DNA from: Chondromyces crocatus | GTDB taxonomy: Bacteria > Myxococcota_A > Polyangia > Polyangiales > Polyangiaceae | Length of the DNA: 64,000 nucleotides | Reading direction: 5' to 3' | Assembly (NCBI RefSeq): GCF_001189295.1 | Contig: NZ_CP012159.1 | Location: 6,898,525 to 6,962,524 of the forward strand | Part shown: in pieces, positions 9,197 to 17,889 of the stretch | Layout: the number at the start of each line of letters is the position of its first letter | How positions within the stretch are numbered: position 1 is the stretch's first letter | The notes under the pieces: model-generated | What the model was told of the DNA's origin: nothing | The model's input: the letters and a program-made list of their open reading frames with translations, nothing else | Databases searched by the model: none | Program-made: the position numbers and the translations under genes

Positions 9197-10258
9197 CTAC
9201 CGCCGCGGGTCAGCGCTGTCCGCGGCGGATGACACCTGCGCAGGTCTGCTCAGGGGCGTGATCAGGATCCGATCGTCATCCCCAGCTTCGATGGCGGCGC
9301 GCACGTCGAGCGCGACTCCCCCGCATCCGAGCGCAAGGACGACGGGGGCAACAGGCTCTCTCCGACACGTGGGCTCTTCACTCACCTTCGCCGAAAAGGC
9401 CCTCCGCGCCATCGTGACGGCCAGGGAAATCCCGCTCACCCGAGCTGCTGCGTCCCCCGCGTCGATGGCGCGGACCGAGCGCGCTTCTTCGAGCCGCGTG
9501 AACATCTCCGGTCCCCCCACTGTCGCTTCGATGGGTCTCCCAGCGGCATCCTGGACCACCGCAACCTCCAGCGTCAGCTCCCGCTCCTCGCCCCCCACTC
9601 CCCCGGACACGCTGTAAGGCAAGCTCAGGAGCTTGGCACACCGCCGAACTCCCGCCGGTGCGTTGGGACCCGACGAGGGCCCGTCACCGGTCTCTTCGAT
9701 CGAGCGACAGGCGGGCCAGGGCAGCGCCAGACTGAAGGGCACGAGCACGGACGCCGGTGCCTGGCTCATGGGAGCCCCTCCCCAGAGACGCGGATCCAGC
9801 AACCGATCGAGCCACAGCTCCACCTCACGCACAGCACGCTCCCGCAGCGCTTGCTGCGCATCGATGCGCGCCTCGGTCTCTTCGCCCGATGCAACGTCAT
9901 CAGGTGCTCGCGCGATCTCCAGCTTCGCCAGCGCGACGCGCGCTCGCGCGGAGAAAGCCCCGTCCGGTAGGGCGCCCAGATAAGCTCGGAGCCCGGCGGC
10001 GCTCCCTTGTTTCACCTCGAAGTAGACCGGCTCGGCGCGCTGAAGCCAGCTCTTCACCTCACCAGCGAACGCTCCCTCCGGATAGCGCTTCAGGTAGTCG
10101 GATGCGGCCGACAGCCTCGCCTCGAGCGAAGGCTCCGTTCGATGTGCCCGGTACGCCGCATATTCCTGGGGACTCGCCACGAACCGCGCCCCCTCGACGC
10201 ATCCACCGAGTGCTGCGGCGAGCGCCACGCAGAGCGCGGATCGCAGCGCCGACGTCAT
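9197..10258 (-). CDS. Hypothetical lipoprotein, last gene of an ATGA-coupled operon
   Basis: The ~353-residue product starts MTSALRSALCVALAAALGGC, a lipoprotein signal peptide. The next ~100 residues resemble a helical repeat (ASDYLKRYPEGAFAGEV, YLGALPDGAFSARARV), possibly TPR-like. The C-terminal half is strand-rich with several Cys. Its ATG overlaps the TGA of the upstream gene (ATGA), which fixes the start at 10258 and indicates translational coupling. Function unknown; an envelope role fits the neighbours. Confidence 0.7.
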   Translation of the reverse strand: MTSALRSALCVALAAALGGCVEGARFVASPQEYAAYRAHRTEPSLEARLSAASDYLKRYPEGAFAGEVKSWLQRAEPVYFEVKQGSAAGLRAYLGALPDGAFSARARVALAKLEIARAPDDVASGEETEARIDAQQALRERAVREVELWLDRLLDPRLWGGAPMSQAPASVLVPFSLALPWPACRSIEETGDGPSSGPNAPAGVRRCAKLLSLPYSVSGGVGGEERELTLEVAVVQDAAGRPIEATVGGPEMFTRLEEARSVRAIDAGDAAARVSGISLAVTMARRAFSAKVSEEPTCRREPVAPVVLALGCGGVALDVRAAIEAGDDDRILITPLSRPAQVSSAADSADPRR

Positions 10259-10734
10259 CGAGGCCCCTCTGAGAGCGGGCAAAAATTGCACTCGGTCGGC
10301 GTCGTGGCGCCCTGGTCAGCCATGTATTCCTCGTATGCCCCGCAGCTCGCCGCATAGAGCGCGTTCAGACACACCTCACCATCGTGCGCGAGGGGATAGC
10401 ACCCCACAGGGAAGGCAACCCCATCGAGCGTGGGCGCGCACGCTCTCGCGCATGCTTCCGAGAGGATCCCACATGCCGTACATCGGTCGCAGTCCAGCTG
10501 CGCTTTGATCGCAAAGAACTTGAACGCATCCAGGTCCTCCGGTGTCTGCCCGCAGCTACCAATGTCCCCCACCACGGGCGCCGCGACGAACAAGCCGAGG
10601 AGCAGTGCGAGCCGCACGATGTCTCGGGTCACCGTGCGTGCGACAGGCCGGCGTTCACCGTGCCTCGGCGTCCTCGCCTGTCGAGCCGGTGTGGCTCCCG
10701 CCGATGCTCGCGCGTGCGTCCGTGCCTTCATCAT
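10255..10734 (-). CDS. Cys-rich exported protein
   Basis: This 159-residue protein has a basic N-terminus (~40 residues), one hydrophobic segment (VRLALLLGLFVAAPVVG), then a Cys-rich exported domain with about ten Cys, including CDRCTACGI and CARACAP. These may form disulfides outside the membrane or bind metal. The start codon overlaps the upstream stop (ATGA), and the stop overlaps the downstream start, so it is the middle gene of a three-gene coupled operon. No family recognised. Confidence 0.7.
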   Translation of the reverse strand: MMKARTHARASAGATPARQARTPRHGERRPVARTVTRDIVRLALLLGLFVAAPVVGDIGSCGQTPEDLDAFKFFAIKAQLDCDRCTACGILSEACARACAPTLDGVAFPVGCYPLAHDGEVCLNALYAASCGAYEEYMADQGATTPTECNFCPLSEGPR

Positions 10735-11450
10735 GGCAAGATCTCGTAGTCGATCATCAACCCGAGCTGAGCCGACACGACGGGGTACACGGTGTACTGC
10801 TTCTCCCAGGTAGCAGCGCCATAGAACAGGTTGCCGATCAGCTCCCCCATCAAGGCGATCCTGGACGTCAAGAAATAGCCAGCCCCGACCCCGAGCTCAC
10901 CACCGAGGTTCGTGTCTGGCGTGATGAGCAGTGAAGCTCCGAGTCGCCCGTAGGCGAGCACTCGCCCAGGGCCGCGATAAGCGATCATGTAGGTCGGCGA
11001 AAAAGACTGCTGCGCCACCCCCATCAGACCGATCGAAAACCGCAGCGAGGCGCCATGCTGCAAGCCATCTGCAGGACCGAGCATCGCCGCCACACCGAAA
11101 TCCAGGTACGGCGCGGTGAGTGACAGCGACTCTCCCGTCGCGCCGAGCTGCGTCTGCAACCTGTAGGGGTTGTTGAGCCGGAGCCCTTGCCCCAAGGCAA
11201 TGGTCCCCAGGACTCGCCCTGCCAAGCCAGGCTCACGTGAGAGTGGTCGATAGGCCGCTGCACGGGTGGCGTCGACTTGCCCCATCGCGGCCTCGTCTCC
11301 CTGCGCGCTCCCCGGCGAATTCCCGCTCTCCGCGCGAAGCTCGCTCTCTCTGGTGAGGGTCTGCGGTGCCGGAGACTGTGCCCACGCGGAGCAGGTCAGA
11401 CTGACGAGAGGCACCAAGCCGCCCACCGCGAGCGCGATCTGTCCTCTCAT
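10731..11450 (-). CDS. Exported outer-membrane-like protein
   Basis: The ~239-residue product starts MRGQIALAVGGLVPLVSLTCSAWAQ, a signal peptide with an AWAQ-type cleavage site. The mature part has alternating hydrophobic strands with Gly and aromatic residues (ASLRFSIGLMGVAQQSF, GRLGASLLITPDTNLGGEL) and ends in MIDYEILP, suggesting a small beta-barrel-like protein (inference). GGCGGGAG before the ATG at 11450 supports this start over the longer upstream frame. It is the first gene of the coupled operon that continues to 9197. Confidence 0.65.
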   Translation of the reverse strand: MRGQIALAVGGLVPLVSLTCSAWAQSPAPQTLTRESELRAESGNSPGSAQGDEAAMGQVDATRAAAYRPLSREPGLAGRVLGTIALGQGLRLNNPYRLQTQLGATGESLSLTAPYLDFGVAAMLGPADGLQHGASLRFSIGLMGVAQQSFSPTYMIAYRGPGRVLAYGRLGASLLITPDTNLGGELGVGAGYFLTSRIALMGELIGNLFYGAATWEKQYTVYPVVSAQLGLMIDYEILP

Positions 11451-11695
11451 GCTCCCGCCTTTTACCCCGACGCGGGGCCTTTCCGCACGATCAAACCCCA
11501 CCGGCCACGGGAGCGGAACCTGCATTACCCCTGCTCGTGAGCCAACGACGCACATCAACCAACAAGCAAGCATCTCCCTGGGCGTCGGGCACCTCGGCCG
11601 AACAGGCCGGTTCCCCCTCCAGGTCAACCCTCTCACCCAGGGCCGCCACCTCGGCCCTGCGACGCGACGGAGGCGACCAGCGAAGCGTCAGACCG

Positions 11696-12289
11696 ATGCG
11701 GGATCCCATGGATACGCTCGACGAGCCGTTCAGGAGCATCCCCGACGCGGACGAGCGCGAAGCTCCACCGCTGTATGGCAAAGACCACCTGGGCCGTGAA
11801 CTCAGCGATGTCGTCCCGACCCTGGACGACGACGTGAGAGCCTATCGGCACCACCCCAACGAGGCTGGGCGCATCGCTTTCGACGTCAACCCCCACGCGG
11901 GAGACGCTGCCGCCGACCTCGCCATCGATCTCGGCTCCGAGTTCCTGGAAGGAGCGACCCGCGTACAGGACATGAGCGATCTGCACATGCTCCATGATGA
12001 CCAGGATCCGGAAAGCGCGTTCCTCTACGAGGAAGAGCTGCTCAACGCATCCGACGAGCAGATTGGTGACGAGGTCCGACGCAGTGGATCCCACTTCGGC
12101 AGGCACCGGCGGGTAGGAAACGACGTGATGCAGGGCGACGACGTGGAGCTCGGCGAGGACGTCGACCTCCGAGCACTCGACGACGACAGCGGGTCGGCGC
12201 CGAGCGAACGGATGCTGAAGCGCTCGGCGAAGTCCACGTCGTCAGCCGCCGCGCCTACCGTCATCCGGCGCGCCGCCGGTCAGCGCTGA
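11696..12289 (+). CDS. Hypothetical acidic protein
   Basis: Roughly 197 residues, acidic, with many Asp/Glu stretches (GDDVELGEDVDLRALDDD) and a basic Ala/Ser-rich end. It has no signal, membrane segment or recognisable domain. The frame is open from 11537, but the upstream part is Ser/Arg/Thr-rich; starts at 11696 or 11708 are plausible and none has a good ribosome binding site. A stem-loop follows the stop codon. Function unknown. Confidence 0.5.
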   Translation: MRDPMDTLDEPFRSIPDADEREAPPLYGKDHLGRELSDVVPTLDDDVRAYRHHPNEAGRIAFDVNPHAGDAAADLAIDLGSEFLEGATRVQDMSDLHMLHDDQDPESAFLYEEELLNASDEQIGDEVRRSGSHFGRHRRVGNDVMQGDDVELGEDVDLRALDDDSGSAPSERMLKRSAKSTSSAAAPTVIRRAAGQR

Positions 12290-12667
12290 ATGACCAATGC
12301 ACGCAGGGGTGCACGGGGTTGAGCCGTGCACCTCTCCCGTGGACCGCTGCCCACGCTACGCAGTCCTCCGCGAGACTGTGGTCCTGAGTAACCAGGCCAC
12401 GTCAGCACGGGGATAGGCATCGGCAGCAGGCAGTAGATTGCCGCGAATGGCTTGATGCAAACCACCGGAGCGTCAGGGTGAACCCGGGCCCCGAGGCGAC
12501 ACCGACGTCGAGGATGTCGGTACGGGTCGAGGCCGATTCAGTGATGGGAGTGTCGAGACCCGGCGCGCAGCGATCTGGCTCGCCGGGGTATCGTCCTCAC
12601 GGAGGGCATGCGCGAGCGCAGGCCTCGCTCTCCGGGGAGTCGGGCGCTCTCCCGGTGGAGCCGATGC
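12290..12667. other. Intergenic region, no gene seen
   Basis: About 380 bp between two convergent genes. Apart from the stem-loop at 12308-12332 I see no supported coding sequence; the small open frames have the base-composition look of shadows. Confidence 0.4.
12308..12332 (+). terminator. Stem-loop after the 11696-12289 gene
   Basis: A perfect 9-bp inverted repeat (GGTGCACGG / CCGTGCACC) with a 7-nt loop begins 19 bp after the stop codon. There is no following T-run, so it would be a weak intrinsic or factor-dependent terminator, or an RNA-stabilising hairpin. Confidence 0.4.
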
Positions 12668-12949
12668 TCAGGCCTGGCCCGCGACGGGAAGCTCGGCGAC
12701 GACCTCACCATCGATGCGGATGAAGGCCAGGAGACCCTCATCCTGGTAGGCGAGCACATCGAGCACGACGCGATCCGCCAGCGCGAGGACGTATAGCGCT
12801 CCATCGTCAGCCATCACGCTGCGCTCGTGCTCGCTCTCCCGCGCGACGACCGGGTCGCGCAGCTTCCTCCTCATCGTCGTCGCTGTCGTGGTCTTCTTGG
12901 GTGTCTCGGATTCCGCCATCTCGGCGACTGCCCGTCGTCGCTCAGCCAT
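12668..12949 (-). CDS. Small hypothetical protein
   Basis: This 93-residue protein has a basic, Lys/Arg/Thr-rich first ~35 residues, then a compact strand-rich part (ALYVLALADRVVLDVLAYQD, GLLAFIRIDGEVVAEL). A good ribosome binding site (AGGAGC, 7 bp before the ATG) supports it as a real gene. No family recognised; probably cytoplasmic. Confidence 0.6.
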   Translation of the reverse strand: MAERRRAVAEMAESETPKKTTTATTMRRKLRDPVVARESEHERSVMADDGALYVLALADRVVLDVLAYQDEGLLAFIRIDGEVVAELPVAGQA

Positions 12950-13186
12950 AATGAGCTCCTATCCGCTCCCTAGCCTTCCTGAACGGAGGCGACCTCCCCG
13001 CTGGTTCGGGGCGCCATCGACTTGCAAGCGCCTTCCGTGCCAGCCCACGGAATGAGGCATTTCTCGACATGATTTCTGCCGAGGGCGCAAGCCACAGCGT
13101 GGAAGCTGGCTGTTCTGGGACACTCTCCTCGGAGGGTGGTCAGGAAGCGCCGCGACCTGTGTGTCCAGTGCCTAGACGGTGCTCGG

Positions 13187-14359
13187 TCAGCGACGGGCGC
13201 GCTCTGCCCAGGCCGCGGAGGGCGATGCCGTAGACACGATCTTGCGCGCGAGCGTGGAAACGCCGACCTCGCTCGCGCTCGGATCCAGCCAGGATGCCTT
13301 CTCGTAAGGGCTGGCAAGCTTTGCTCGGCAGCGCCACGCCTCCGACACCTCGGCGCGCGCCACCGTGACCTCCATCCGACGATGCGTGAGGATGTGACGC
13401 ACTCGCCCCGCTTCATGCAGTGCAAGTGTCGCTGGTATGCCAGCGTCGGCGAGGAGCGTCCGCGCTTCGTCGATCGAGTCCGAAGGGACCATGGGCGGCT
13501 CCCACAGCCCTCCGAAGAGGCCTCCCTCCTCTCGGCGGGCCAGCAGCACGCGCGAACCAGCCCAGACCACCGCGGCGACCATGCGGACGGAGGGGACCTC
13601 CCGCTTCGGCGCGATCACGGGTAGCTCTTCTTCACGCCCCGTGGCGCGCGCGACACAGTGGCCACTCACGGGGCATGCACCGCAGCGAGGAGCGCGGGGT
13701 GTACAGACCGTTGCACCAAGCTCCATGAGGGCCTGGTTGAAGCGCCCCGGTCGGGCCTCGGGCACGAGGCGCGCGGCCGCTTGCCACAGCAGCTTCTGAC
13801 CTGCTGCGGATCGAATGTCGTCGTCGATGCCCTCGAGCCGGGAGAGAACGCGCGCGACATTGCCGTCGACGAGAGGCTCTCGGCGGTCGAACGCGATGCT
13901 TGCTACCGCGCCTGCGGTGTAAGCCCCGATGCCGGGCAATGCTCGAAGGGCGGCAGCATCTCCAGGGAATGCACCCGCATGGTGCTCAGTGACCTCGCGG
14001 GCGGCGAGGTGCATGACCCGCGCACGTCGGTAGTAGCCGAGGCCGCTCCACAGCGCGAGCACCTCGTCCAGCTCGGCGAGCGCGAGCTCACGAACCGTGG
14101 GGAACCGCGACAGAAAACGTTCGAAGTAAGGGATGACTGTCTCGACGCGGGTCTGCTGGAGCATGACCTCGCTCAGCCAGATTGCGTATGGGTCCCGCGT
14201 GCGGCGCCAGGGCAGATCACGAGCCGCACCGTCGAACCAGGCCCCGAGGGCGATAACCACTTCGTGATCCCGCTCGGGACCGGGCTCGATCGTCACCACA
14301 GGAGGGCCTGGCTCCCGCTCGAAAGGCAACGCAACCTGCCCTTTCGCCTTCTTCCTCAC
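13187..14359 (-). CDS. mutY: A/G-specific adenine glycosylase
   Basis: MutY removes adenine mispaired with 8-oxoguanine, limiting G:C to T:A mutation. The 390-residue protein has the DLPWRRTRDPYAIW block, catalytic Glu64 in SEVMLQQT, the helix-hairpin-helix LPGIGAYTAGAVASIAF (141-157), catalytic Asp165 in VDGNVARV, and a 4Fe-4S loop with Cys219, Cys226, Cys229 and Cys235 (C-x6-C-x2-C-x5-C). A NUDIX-like 8-oxoG recognition domain follows from ~residue 258. It lies about 25 bp downstream of pepP on the same strand, likely co-transcribed. Confidence 0.97.
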   Translation of the reverse strand: MRKKAKGQVALPFEREPGPPVVTIEPGPERDHEVVIALGAWFDGAARDLPWRRTRDPYAIWLSEVMLQQTRVETVIPYFERFLSRFPTVRELALAELDEVLALWSGLGYYRRARVMHLAAREVTEHHAGAFPGDAAALRALPGIGAYTAGAVASIAFDRREPLVDGNVARVLSRLEGIDDDIRSAAGQKLLWQAAARLVPEARPGRFNQALMELGATVCTPRAPRCGACPVSGHCVARATGREEELPVIAPKREVPSVRMVAAVVWAGSRVLLARREEGGLFGGLWEPPMVPSDSIDEARTLLADAGIPATLALHEAGRVRHILTHRRMEVTVARAEVSEAWRCRAKLASPYEKASWLDPSASEVGVSTLARKIVSTASPSAAWAERARR

Positions 14360-14384
14360 GCTCTCCTCGTCCCCAGAAGTCGGC

Positions 14385-15680
14385 TCACCCTCGACAGGCG
14401 CGCTCTACATCAGCGATCGTTCGGGGAATGTCGGCCGTGAGGACACGATTCCCCTCCGACGTCACAAGCGCATCGTCCTCGATGCGGACTCCGATCCCCC
14501 GATACTCGGGCGGAACATCGATGGCATCGTGGCGGATGTAGAGCCCCGGCTCGATGGTGATCACCATCCCCGGCAGCATGGGACGCGGCTCCCCTTCCGC
14601 GAAGTACGTGCCAGCGTCGTGCACGTCCATCCCCAGGTAATGACTGGTGCGGTGAAGGTAGTAGCGGCGATGAGAGCGCTCCTCCAGCACCTTCTCGAGC
14701 GGACCTTCCAGCAATCCGAGCGCGATGAGACCTGCAGAAACGACCTCCACCGCCACGTCATGGACGCGATCCACCGACACGCCGGGGCAGGTCGCCTCGA
14801 TGGCGGCGCGCTGGGCTTCGAGCACCACTTCATAGATGCGTCGCTGCGCTGGAGAGAACACACCGTTCACCGGAAACGTGCGCGTGACGTCGCAAGCGTA
14901 GTAGCCGAACTCGCAACCGGCATCGATGAGCACCAGCTCCCCATCCGTCATGCGACGTCGGTTCGCTCGGTAATGGAGCACCGTCGCGTTGGGTCCGGAT
15001 CCGACGATCGGCTCGTATGCCACCCGCTCGGCACCACTCCGCCGAAACACCTCACGCATCACCGCCTCCAGCTCGTACTCGTGACGCCCCGGAGCCGCGA
15101 GACGCATGGCTGCTACGTGCGCGTCACGGGTGATCTCTGCAGCACGATCCATCGCCGCGATCTCATGCTCCGATTTCACGATCCGCATCTCGTGCAGCAG
15201 CGTGCGAGGGTCGACGATCTCGGTGGGCCAGACGTGGGGTGTCCGACCTCGGCCACGCACGGCCTGGATGGCCTGCAGCACCTTGTCGTCGTTGGTACGA
15301 TCGAAGCCGAGGCGGTGATGGAGGCGCCGGACGCCTCGGAGGTAGCGGGGCAGCACGTCTCCGAGCGCCTCGATGGGATACGCCACATCGAATCCATGGT
15401 GGACGACAGCACCGTCGACCCCCGCACGCTCCCCGTCCCAGATCTCTCGAGCGGGATCGCGAGGACGCACGAACAGGATCGCTTCATGCTCCTCGTGCTT
15501 GGTCGTCAAAAGCAAAACCGACTCGGGTTCGGTGAACCCGCTCAGATAGTAGAAGTCCGAGTCCTGTCGGTAGGCATGCTCGACATCATCATTGCGGAGC
15601 GCGACGGGCATCGAGAAGAGCAGCAGGGCGCCATCGAGTTGAGCGAGTACGCGCCTGCGGCGTTCACGAAACGCTTCCAT
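14385..15680 (-). CDS. pepP: Xaa-Pro aminopeptidase (M24B)
   Basis: This metallopeptidase releases N-terminal residues preceding proline. The ~431-residue protein has the aminopeptidase P N-domain (VEHAYRQDSDFYYLSGF) and the pita-bread catalytic domain. Expected metal ligands are visible: Asp in LIDAGCEFG, Asp in CDVTRTF, His in TSHYLGMDVHD, Glu in ITIEPGLYI and Glu in GVRIEDDAL. The start at 15680 (MEAFRERRRR) matches family starts; ATG 15689 is an alternative. mutY follows closely. Confidence 0.93.
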   Translation of the reverse strand: MEAFRERRRRVLAQLDGALLLFSMPVALRNDDVEHAYRQDSDFYYLSGFTEPESVLLLTTKHEEHEAILFVRPRDPAREIWDGERAGVDGAVVHHGFDVAYPIEALGDVLPRYLRGVRRLHHRLGFDRTNDDKVLQAIQAVRGRGRTPHVWPTEIVDPRTLLHEMRIVKSEHEIAAMDRAAEITRDAHVAAMRLAAPGRHEYELEAVMREVFRRSGAERVAYEPIVGSGPNATVLHYRANRRRMTDGELVLIDAGCEFGYYACDVTRTFPVNGVFSPAQRRIYEVVLEAQRAAIEATCPGVSVDRVHDVAVEVVSAGLIALGLLEGPLEKVLEERSHRRYYLHRTSHYLGMDVHDAGTYFAEGEPRPMLPGMVITIEPGLYIRHDAIDVPPEYRGIGVRIEDDALVTSEGNRVLTADIPRTIADVERACRG

Positions 15681-15818
15681 GCTCTGCACGGTAGTCCATC
15701 CGTCCAGGCCTGGGGAAAGCGTCCAGCAGGCGCGTCATCCTCGCCTTGTGCATTGCTCTCCGATGGAAAAGGTTGCCGCGTGATGCACGCTGCATGAGAC
15801 AGGGACCACCGACGACGC

Positions 15819-16694
15819 ATGGATTCCGGGAAGCGACAGACACGAAGAATGACGCCTGACAACGAGGCGACGGCACGCCGACCCGGGCGACCATCCTCAG
15901 GCCGCCTTCCTGGAAAGACGAAAGGAATCAACGCGCTCTCCCGCGCACAGGGGGTGGGCATCTGCCTGGTCCTCTTGCTGCCGAGTGCCGTCGCCTGTGA
16001 AGAACGCCACCGCCCTTGGGAGGGCCAGGAAGGCCCACCCACCGTATTGAATGCTCCCTCAGGAGCACCGCGACCGCCGCTTTCCCCGCCGGGCGCGTCC
16101 GCCTCTGGCGCCGTTACCGACGCAACGGCCAGAGATCCCGCAGAACCTTCGCCGCAAGGAGGTGGCTCCGAGGGCGAAGCGCTCTCGGAGAGCCTGGAAG
16201 CTGCCGGGGGGAGCCCTGGTGGCGCGACGGCCCCGAGCGAACGGTTCACTCCCCCCGTGCGGGTCGGAGGCCCCTGGGTGCGCTGCTACGGCAACTTCCG
16301 GCTCTCGGGCGAGCCGCTCCACGACGTGACCCGCCTGGCGATGATGTGTGGTCCGTCGAACGGAATGCGCCGTCTTTCGATGGAAGCGGTCACGGGGGTG
16401 GTGGGCCAAGGCCGCTCCGAGGTGAGCGCCCCGCTCTCGTTGCACCGAGGATCCTGCTACCGCGTGTTCGCAGTCGCCGATCGAGGTATCGGCGACCTGG
16501 ATGTCGTGATCCGCAGCAGCCGTGGCGTTGCGATCGCCACCGACGCCGGGGAAGACGCCTGGCCGATCGTGCAGCCTGACCGGCCTTTCTGCGCCCTGGA
16601 CGACGACGAGGCGACCCTGGAATTCTCGGCGCGCAAGGGGACTGGCCGCTTCGCGGCCGAGGTCTGGGCCCTGGAGAGCGGTTCCGCCCGGTAG
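15819..16694 (+). CDS. Hypothetical lipoprotein with Pro/Ser-rich linker
   Basis: The product is up to 291 residues: a basic N-terminal extension, a hydrophobic segment with lipobox (VLLLPSAVACEE), a long Pro/Gly/Ser-rich linker to ~residue 145, and a strand-rich C-terminal domain beginning VRVGGPWVRCYGNFR with several Cys. ATG 15849 is an alternative start that gives a more typical signal length. Divergent from pepP. No family recognised. Confidence 0.65.
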   Translation: MDSGKRQTRRMTPDNEATARRPGRPSSGRLPGKTKGINALSRAQGVGICLVLLLPSAVACEERHRPWEGQEGPPTVLNAPSGAPRPPLSPPGASASGAVTDATARDPAEPSPQGGGSEGEALSESLEAAGGSPGGATAPSERFTPPVRVGGPWVRCYGNFRLSGEPLHDVTRLAMMCGPSNGMRRLSMEAVTGVVGQGRSEVSAPLSLHRGSCYRVFAVADRGIGDLDVVIRSSRGVAIATDAGEDAWPIVQPDRPFCALDDDEATLEFSARKGTGRFAAEVWALESGSAR

Positions 16695-16750
16695 TGGCGC
16701 AGCCGGGGACCGTTGACATGGGTCAATCGGCCCGGTAGGGGTCGCGCACG

Positions 16751-17275
16751 ATGGCCGACGAAGCCGACCCGCTGCGCGACGACGACAAGCCGGAAGGCGA
16801 AGTCGAGAAGAAGCGCTTGTTCGAGCGGGCTCTGGAGCGTGCGGTCCCGGAGATCATCAAGCGCGCCGTGGAGCGCGCCGTCGAGTCGGGGATCGACCGG
16901 CTCAGTGAGGGTCCGGAGAACCTGCGTCAGCTCGTGGGCGACATGAAGCTCCCCAAGGAGCTGCTCCACTATCTTTATACCCAGATCGACGAGACCAAGG
17001 TCGGTGTGTACCGGGTGGTCGCGAAGGAGATCCGGGATGTCCTCGAACAGACCAACCTGGCAGATGAGATCGCCAAGGTACTCACGAAGCTTTCTTTCGA
17101 GATCAAGACGGAGATCCGCTTCATTCCCAACGAAGCGGCCATCCGGAAGGAGGATGCGTCCGGGGAGGAGCCGCCGAAGAGCAGTGGCCTCCCGAAGCCC
17201 GAGGTGAGCTCTCAGGTGACCGTCAAGGATCGCAGCAAGGAGGCCGGCCGGGAGCGGCGGCGCGAGGAGAAGTGA
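16751..17275 (+). CDS. Conserved hypothetical helical protein
   Basis: This 174-residue, highly charged helical protein has no signal or membrane segment. A central segment (LPKELLHYLYTQIDETKVGVYRVVAKEIRDVLEQ) resembles regulatory or scaffold proteins of myxobacteria, but I cannot name the family. Its stop overlaps the GTG start of the next gene (GTGA), so the two are translationally coupled. Confidence 0.7.
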   Translation: MADEADPLRDDDKPEGEVEKKRLFERALERAVPEIIKRAVERAVESGIDRLSEGPENLRQLVGDMKLPKELLHYLYTQIDETKVGVYRVVAKEIRDVLEQTNLADEIAKVLTKLSFEIKTEIRFIPNEAAIRKEDASGEEPPKSSGLPKPEVSSQVTVKDRSKEAGRERRREEK

Positions 17276-17769
17276 GCACGAAGAAGCCCAAGACTGGCGG
17301 AGAGATCGATTCCTGGTGCACGAAGTGCAAGCTCGATCTCACTCACCGGATCATCGCCATGGTCGGGGACGATGTGAAGAAGGTGGAGTGCAAGACCTGC
17401 GGGTCGCACCACCTGTATCGGCCACCGAAGAGCGAGCGCGAGCGCGCCAAGGCACAGAAGGCCGTCGCGCGTGAAGCGCGCGAGTCTGCCCGAAGCTCGG
17501 GCACGAGCTCGAAGAGTTCGCGATCGTCGGAGCGCGCCAGCGCAAAGGCGGAGCGCGATCTCACGGCCATCTGGGAGAAGGCCATCGCGGGACAGCCCGC
17601 GGCGGCGTTCAAGCCCTACCGCATCACCCTGATCCTGGCGGAGGGTGAGCTCGTGCGGCACAGCAAGTTCGGCGACGGTGTGGTCGCGCGGGTCCTCGAT
17701 CCGACCAAGGTCGAGATCCTGTTCAACGACGGCATCAAGGTGATGGCGCAGGGACAGCAACTGAGCTGA
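17272..17769 (+). CDS. Zinc-ribbon protein with C-terminal CarD/UvrD-tail-like motif
   Basis: This 165-residue protein begins with a GTG overlapping the upstream stop. The N-terminal CTKCKLDLTHRII...CKTCGSH has two CxxC pairs (Cys16/19 and Cys40/43), predicted to bind zinc. A basic Lys/Ala/Ser-rich linker (residues ~55-105) follows. The C-terminal VRHSKFGDGVVARVLDP is like the beta-barrel of UvrD C-terminal tails or DUF3553, which contact RNA polymerase or nucleic acid. A role in DNA or transcription is an inference. Confidence 0.75.
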   Translation: MSTKKPKTGGEIDSWCTKCKLDLTHRIIAMVGDDVKKVECKTCGSHHLYRPPKSERERAKAQKAVAREARESARSSGTSSKSSRSSERASAKAERDLTAIWEKAIAGQPAAAFKPYRITLILAEGELVRHSKFGDGVVARVLDPTKVEILFNDGIKVMAQGQQLS

Positions 17770-17783
17770 TTCACGACAGGACG

Positions 17784-17829
17784 ACGAAGCGCGCGCTCCA
17801 TTCTTCGGAAAGAGCGCGCGCTTCGTTTT
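17784..17829 (+). terminator. Strong intrinsic terminator
   Basis: A perfect 15-bp stem (ACGAAGCGCGCGCTC at 17784-17798, its complement at 17812-17826) with a 13-nt loop and a short T-run at 17826-17829, only 14 bp after the stop of the zinc-ribbon gene. It closes the 16751-17769 operon. Confidence 0.85.
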
Positions 17830-17889
17830 GTCCGGCCAGCTTCGTGCCGGGTAGAGAACCTCGTCGAGCGGGGCGCTCGATCGCGCCCG

